Below are positions 60,809-64,000 of a stretch of DNA of 64,000 bases, piece after piece (the first letter of the stretch is position 1; every line of letters begins with the position of its first letter). This DNA comes from Balneola sp. GTDB taxonomy: Bacteria > Bacteroidota > Rhodothermia > Balneolales > Balneolaceae. A program made the translations under genes and the position numbers. The stretch spans positions 62,001 to 126,000 of the forward strand of contig JAEPNB010000004.1 of assembly GCA_017643645.1 (NCBI GenBank), in the 5' to 3' direction. The notes under the pieces are model-generated. The model had not been told where the DNA came from. It made no database searches and was given only the letters and a program-made list of their open reading frames with translations.

Positions 60809-62236
60809 ATGAATCGAAAAACTTTTCTCAAAAACTCCTCTCTTGCATTGGGAGCTTTATCTGCGATGCCTCTCCGTAATTTTATCCCAAGTAAAGAATT
60901 TATCAGCAAACGACCACCGGTTTCTGAACGAACCTTTAGCAGTTCTGCTGTGGAAGAAGTAATCAAAGAGATGAAATCTGTTATTAAAGATGAGGAAGTA
61001 GCCTGGCTTTTTGAGAACTGTTATCCCAATACACTCGATACTACGGTTGACTTTGAATATATAGATGGAAAACCGGATACTTTCATCATAACAGGAGATA
61101 TCGATGCCATGTGGTTGAGAGATTCCACTGCTCAGGTTTGGCCTTACCTGCCGCTAATTAATAAAGATGAAAAGCTGAAAGAGTTGGTAAAGGGGCTCAT
61201 CAATCGCCAAATGAAATGTATCAATCTGGATCCTTATGCGAATGCTTTTTACAAAGATGTAACTAAAGAATCGTACTGGAAAGAGGATTCAGCTCAAATG
61301 CTTCCCGGAATTCACGAACGTAAATGGGAAATTGATTCTTTGTGCTATGCTGTTCGTCTGTCGAATGCTTATTACCAAATTACCGGCGACACATCCGCTT
61401 TTGATGAAGATTGGGATAAAGCGATGAAACTCGCAGTTCAAACACTCAGAACTGAGCAACGCATGGATGGAACCACTCCGTATCGTTTTGCAAGAAGAAC
61501 ATCCGTAATGATCGACAGTCCGCCTTTTAACGGAACCGGAAGACAATTAAAACCAACCGGATTGATCTGTTCTGCTTTCCGTCCTTCTGACGATTCCACC
61601 ATTTATCAGTACCTGATCCCGTCCAATTTATTTGCGGTTACTTCGCTGAATCAGCTTCATGATATTTATATGAACGAACTTGATAATCATGATTTCGCTC
61701 ATGAGTGTAAGATGTTCGCAAAACAAGTTGAACAGGCTATCGAAGATCAAGCCGTTTTTGAGCATCTGAATTTCGGTAAGATCTACGCTTACGAAGTAGA
61801 CGGTTTTGGAAACAAGATCTTCATGGATGATGCCAACGTTCCTTCTCTGATGTCATTACCTTATATAGAAGCTGTAAAACCGGAAAGTCAACTTTACAAA
61901 AACACCCGAAAGTTCTTGTTGAGTGAAAACAACCCCTATTTCAATTCGGGTACCGCCGCAACGGGACAAGGAAGTCCTCATTCCGGAAAAGACAGTATTT
62001 GGCCGATGGGAATCATTTTAAGAGCTATTACCAGTTATGACCCTGAAGAGATCTCATTATGCATCAAGATGCTTAAAGAAACGCATGCCGACACCGGTTT
62101 TATGCACGAAAGCTTCTACAAAAATGATGCAACTCAATACACCAGAGACTGGTTTGCGTGGGCAAATACGCTGTTTGGAGAAATGCTCATCAAAGTAAAT
62201 GGAGAGCATCCCCGGGTCTTAGAAAAACAGTTTTAG
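60809..62236 (+). CDS. Glycoside hydrolase family 125 (exo-alpha-1,6-mannosidase type)
   Basis: A 475-residue protein of the GH125 type (formerly DUF1237). The signature GDIDAMWLRDSTAQVWPYL lies near residue 92, NAFYKDVTKESYWKEDS near 142, PTGLICSAFRPSDDST near 250 and the late GQGSPHSGKDSIWPMGIILR near 388. The N-terminus NRKTFLKNSSLALGALSAM is a signal with an Arg-Lys pair and FLK, so Tat export is possible but Sec-type export is not excluded. Known members trim alpha-1,6-mannose from glycans. No other glycan-processing gene is adjacent. It abuts the convergent kinase gene. Confidence 0.9.
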   Translation: MNRKTFLKNSSLALGALSAMPLRNFIPSKEFISKRPPVSERTFSSSAVEEVIKEMKSVIKDEEVAWLFENCYPNTLDTTVDFEYIDGKPDTFIITGDIDAMWLRDSTAQVWPYLPLINKDEKLKELVKGLINRQMKCINLDPYANAFYKDVTKESYWKEDSAQMLPGIHERKWEIDSLCYAVRLSNAYYQITGDTSAFDEDWDKAMKLAVQTLRTEQRMDGTTPYRFARRTSVMIDSPPFNGTGRQLKPTGLICSAFRPSDDSTIYQYLIPSNLFAVTSLNQLHDIYMNELDNHDFAHECKMFAKQVEQAIEDQAVFEHLNFGKIYAYEVDGFGNKIFMDDANVPSLMSLPYIEAVKPESQLYKNTRKFLLSENNPYFNSGTAATGQGSPHSGKDSIWPMGIILRAITSYDPEEISLCIKMLKETHADTGFMHESFYKNDATQYTRDWFAWANTLFGEMLIKVNGEHPRVLEKQF

Positions 62237-63409
62237 TTACTCCACTGGTTTTAACAGCTTTTTCTTAGGAAGCGTAAACTCTATTGTTGTACCGTTTCCA
62301 TTAGAATGAGCATCTACACGACCAAAATGTTTAACAATAATTCGGTTCACAATTGCTAACCCAACTCCGGAACCTTTTACAGTATTTTCATCATGTAGTC
62401 GTTGGAAAACATCGAACATCTTATGCTTATATTTTTCATCAAAGCCAATTCCGTAATCCTTAACGAAGTAGGTAATTTCATTTTCTAAAACTTCAGCTGA
62501 TACGTCTATCTTTATTTTTTCCTGATTGATCGAATACTTAACTGCATTTGAAAGTAAGTTATTCACCACCTGTTTCAGCATCGCTTCATCGCCATACACG
62601 GAAGGCAATTCTTCCATATTCAATTCGATCACTTTTTGAGTATTTTCGCCCGCTTTGATCTCATTAACCGATTCATTAAAAAGCAGATTCATATCTATCA
62701 TTGAGTCCGTTTTGTCTTTTCTTCCAAGTCTTGAGAACTCAAGAATACCCTGTATCAACTCATTCATTTTCAATGAACTGCTCGAAATATTCTGAAGTTT
62801 TCTTGTGCCCTCTTCACCAAGTTGATCAATATGATCTTCTTCAAGCATTGCTGAAAATCCCAAAATGGCTCTTACAGGTATTTGAAGATCATGTGAAATG
62901 GAATAACTAAAACTCTCCAGCTCGCTGTTCATTTCTTCCAAAGCTTTGGTTCTGTGCTTTACCTTATCTTCCAGGTTTTCATTCAAAGACTTAATTTCAT
63001 CATTCGCTTCCTGTAATGAAGCCGGACTTGGAATTCTGAGTAGTTCCGGCATACTTTTCCAAAGCATAAATACTGTCCCAACCGATACCAATGCCATAAT
63101 TATTTTGATCATCCCGGAAATATCGTAGTAAGGAATCCAGACATTTACGATCATCATCACATGAACGGTTCCACAAGCGACTATAAATACAGCGAAAGCT
63201 ACCAAAAGGGCATTAACCTCAACATCCTTTCGCTTGTTGACGAAATAGATCAATAAGCCCGGAATCATGTAATAAGAAAAGGCTGTTACCCCATCTCCCA
63301 AAACGTTACTCCACAACGTAGCAGGCTCCCAAAAATAGCAAGCTCCATGTGGCATATAATTGTTATTGAAGATTTCAAAGATCGAGTTAAGTAATAAAAT
63401 TCCGTCCAT
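62237..63409 (-). CDS. Histidine kinase with ethylene-receptor-like membrane sensor
   Basis: A 390-residue kinase. Three N-terminal membrane helices (about 35-57, 66-90, 98-117) match the ETR1 ethylene-binding domain. The ETR1 residues known to matter, Asp25, Tyr32, Ile35, Pro36, Ile62, Cys65 and His69, have counterparts at Asp39, Tyr46, Ile49, Pro50, Ile76, Cys79 and His83, with GD and FIVACGTVH around them; ETR1 binds a copper(I) ion through the Cys and His. A coiled linker (130-165) leads to HisKA with His173 (SISHDLQIPV), and an HATPase domain with NNLLSNAVKYS, DYGIGFDEK and GSGVGLAIV. Unlike ETR1 there is no GAF or receiver domain. No response regulator gene is adjacent. Confidence 0.85.
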   Translation of the reverse strand: MDGILLLNSIFEIFNNNYMPHGACYFWEPATLWSNVLGDGVTAFSYYMIPGLLIYFVNKRKDVEVNALLVAFAVFIVACGTVHVMMIVNVWIPYYDISGMIKIIMALVSVGTVFMLWKSMPELLRIPSPASLQEANDEIKSLNENLEDKVKHRTKALEEMNSELESFSYSISHDLQIPVRAILGFSAMLEEDHIDQLGEEGTRKLQNISSSSLKMNELIQGILEFSRLGRKDKTDSMIDMNLLFNESVNEIKAGENTQKVIELNMEELPSVYGDEAMLKQVVNNLLSNAVKYSINQEKIKIDVSAEVLENEITYFVKDYGIGFDEKYKHKMFDVFQRLHDENTVKGSGVGLAIVNRIIVKHFGRVDAHSNGNGTTIEFTLPKKKLLKPVE

Positions 63410-63514
63410 AGAAGTATGATGAGGTTACGTATATATCTAAATTAACTCTAATTCGTATTCAAAAGCCATTTACTTAATTTAATCTAATCCTTTAGAGACA
63501 AATCTAAGTCAACA

Positions 63515-63970
63515 TTGAACCTCATTAAATTCAAATACGTTTTTGTTCTCACTCTCCTTTTCTATGGGTTAATATCAGGTATTCATGCGCAGGATATGAT
63601 CCAAAAAGTGATCATCCAATCTAATGATGGGATGAGATTTGACCTTGATGAAATACAAGTACATGCAGGTGCTACAATTGAACTGACACTAGTTCATACA
63701 GGTAAACGCACTAAAGAAGAAATGGGGCATAATTTTGTTCTGCTCAATAAAGAGGTTGAAATCCGACCTTTTGCAATGAGCGTACTCGATGAGAAGGAAA
63801 ATGGATATGTACCTGAATCAAAAGAAGACATTATAGTTTTTACCGATGTTATTGGTGGTGGTGAATCAACTACCATTACGTTTGAAGCTCCTCCAAAAGG
63901 CATTTATAATTTTCTGTGTTCGGTACCCGGACATTTCGGCTTAATGCAAGGCAAGTTTATCGTTGAGTAA
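63515..63970 (+). CDS. Azurin/plastocyanin-like blue-copper protein
   Basis: A 151-residue secreted cupredoxin with a signal peptide (MNLIKFKYVF... to IHAQ). Type-1 copper ligands are all present: His72 in MGHNFVLL, Cys135, His140 and Met144 in NFLCSVPGHFGLMQGKF (the C-x4-H-x3-M spacing of azurin and auracyanin). The first part resembles the azurin start. The start is TTG at 63515; an in-frame TAA at 63485-63487 closes the frame upstream with no ATG between. It likely carries single electrons in the periplasm. It is divergent from the ethylene-receptor-like kinase across about 105 bases. Confidence 0.9.
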   Translation: MNLIKFKYVFVLTLLFYGLISGIHAQDMIQKVIIQSNDGMRFDLDEIQVHAGATIELTLVHTGKRTKEEMGHNFVLLNKEVEIRPFAMSVLDEKENGYVPESKEDIIVFTDVIGGGESTTITFEAPPKGIYNFLCSVPGHFGLMQGKFIVE

Positions 63971-64000
63971 CAAACCAGCCCTGCTCTTTTTTTTACGATT

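Overview
The window is a stretch of bacterial chromosome with low to moderate GC, densely coded on both strands. It suggests a member of the Bacteroidota/Balneolota group, most likely Balneolota-like. The signs are the ATP synthase beta and epsilon genes standing alone (atpD-atpC), the compact rpmF-plsX-fabHDG-acpP-fabF-rnc lipid cluster, a type II (eukaryote-like) glutamine synthetase, menaquinone genes, Cys-type lipoprotein signals, and many dispersed palindromic intergenic repeats. No 16S gene is present, so this placement is an inference. No rRNA, tRNA or CRISPR array was seen.

Layout. 1-8.5 kb: a partial secreted M23 peptidase, glnII, the menA-menC-menE operon, a histidine kinase and purB. 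8.6-10.8 kb: an arsenic-type operon of an ArsR regulator, a DUF6428-like protein, a CX5R arsenate reductase/phosphatase and an aquaporin, with no arsenite pump in the operon. 10.8-18.7 kb: accessory, AT-rich and repeat-rich DNA holding a PD-(D/E)XK nuclease-like protein, two hypothetical proteins, a RidA-family protein, two serine beta-lactamase-fold hydrolases, a VOC protein, a methyltransferase and a DinB-like protein. Direct repeats flank parts of it. 18.8-21.5 kb: folA, thyA and mgtE. 21.7-22.05 kb: a non-coding element with terminal inverted repeats. 22-31.7 kb: a long minus-strand core block running pfkA, pgi, deoxynucleoside kinase, yceD, rpmF, plsX, fabHDG, acpP, fabF, rnc. 31.8-36 kb, plus strand: polyprenyl diphosphate synthase, an LpxH-like hydrolase and PBP1A. 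36-40 kb: a broken gene, a sugar MFS transporter, atpC and atpD, then tandem 123-bp repeats. 40.3-50.8 kb: M16 protease, DUF985 cupin, phosphosugar mutase, and dprA, obgE, accD, tsaB and pyrC on the minus strand. 50.8-53.9 kb: a REP-associated tyrosine transposase between REP hairpins, three small conserved proteins, and a second, inverted copy of the terminal-inverted-repeat element. 54-64 kb: YCII-like protein, secreted protein, xseA, a D-amino-acid-oxidase-type flavoprotein, GNAT, an outer-membrane barrel, pheA, TspO, a GH125 glycosidase, a histidine kinase with an ethylene-receptor-like membrane domain, and a blue-copper protein.

How the genes work together. The fab block joins the initiation, elongation and acyl-transfer steps of fatty-acid and phospholipid synthesis to L32; accD supplies malonyl-CoA from elsewhere in the window. 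menACE covers the middle and membrane steps of menaquinone synthesis, and the polyprenyl synthase could feed the side chain. thyA and folA are translationally coupled and share the folate cycle. The ars genes form a detoxification unit in which reduced arsenite would leave passively through the channel.

Most unusual items: the ethylene-sensor-like kinase; the pair of terminal-inverted-repeat elements with a conserved 146-bp palindromic core; the RAYT/REP unit; an AccD without any zinc-ribbon cysteine; the pump-less ars operon; and the repeat-flanked cassette-like island at 10.8-14.2 kb.
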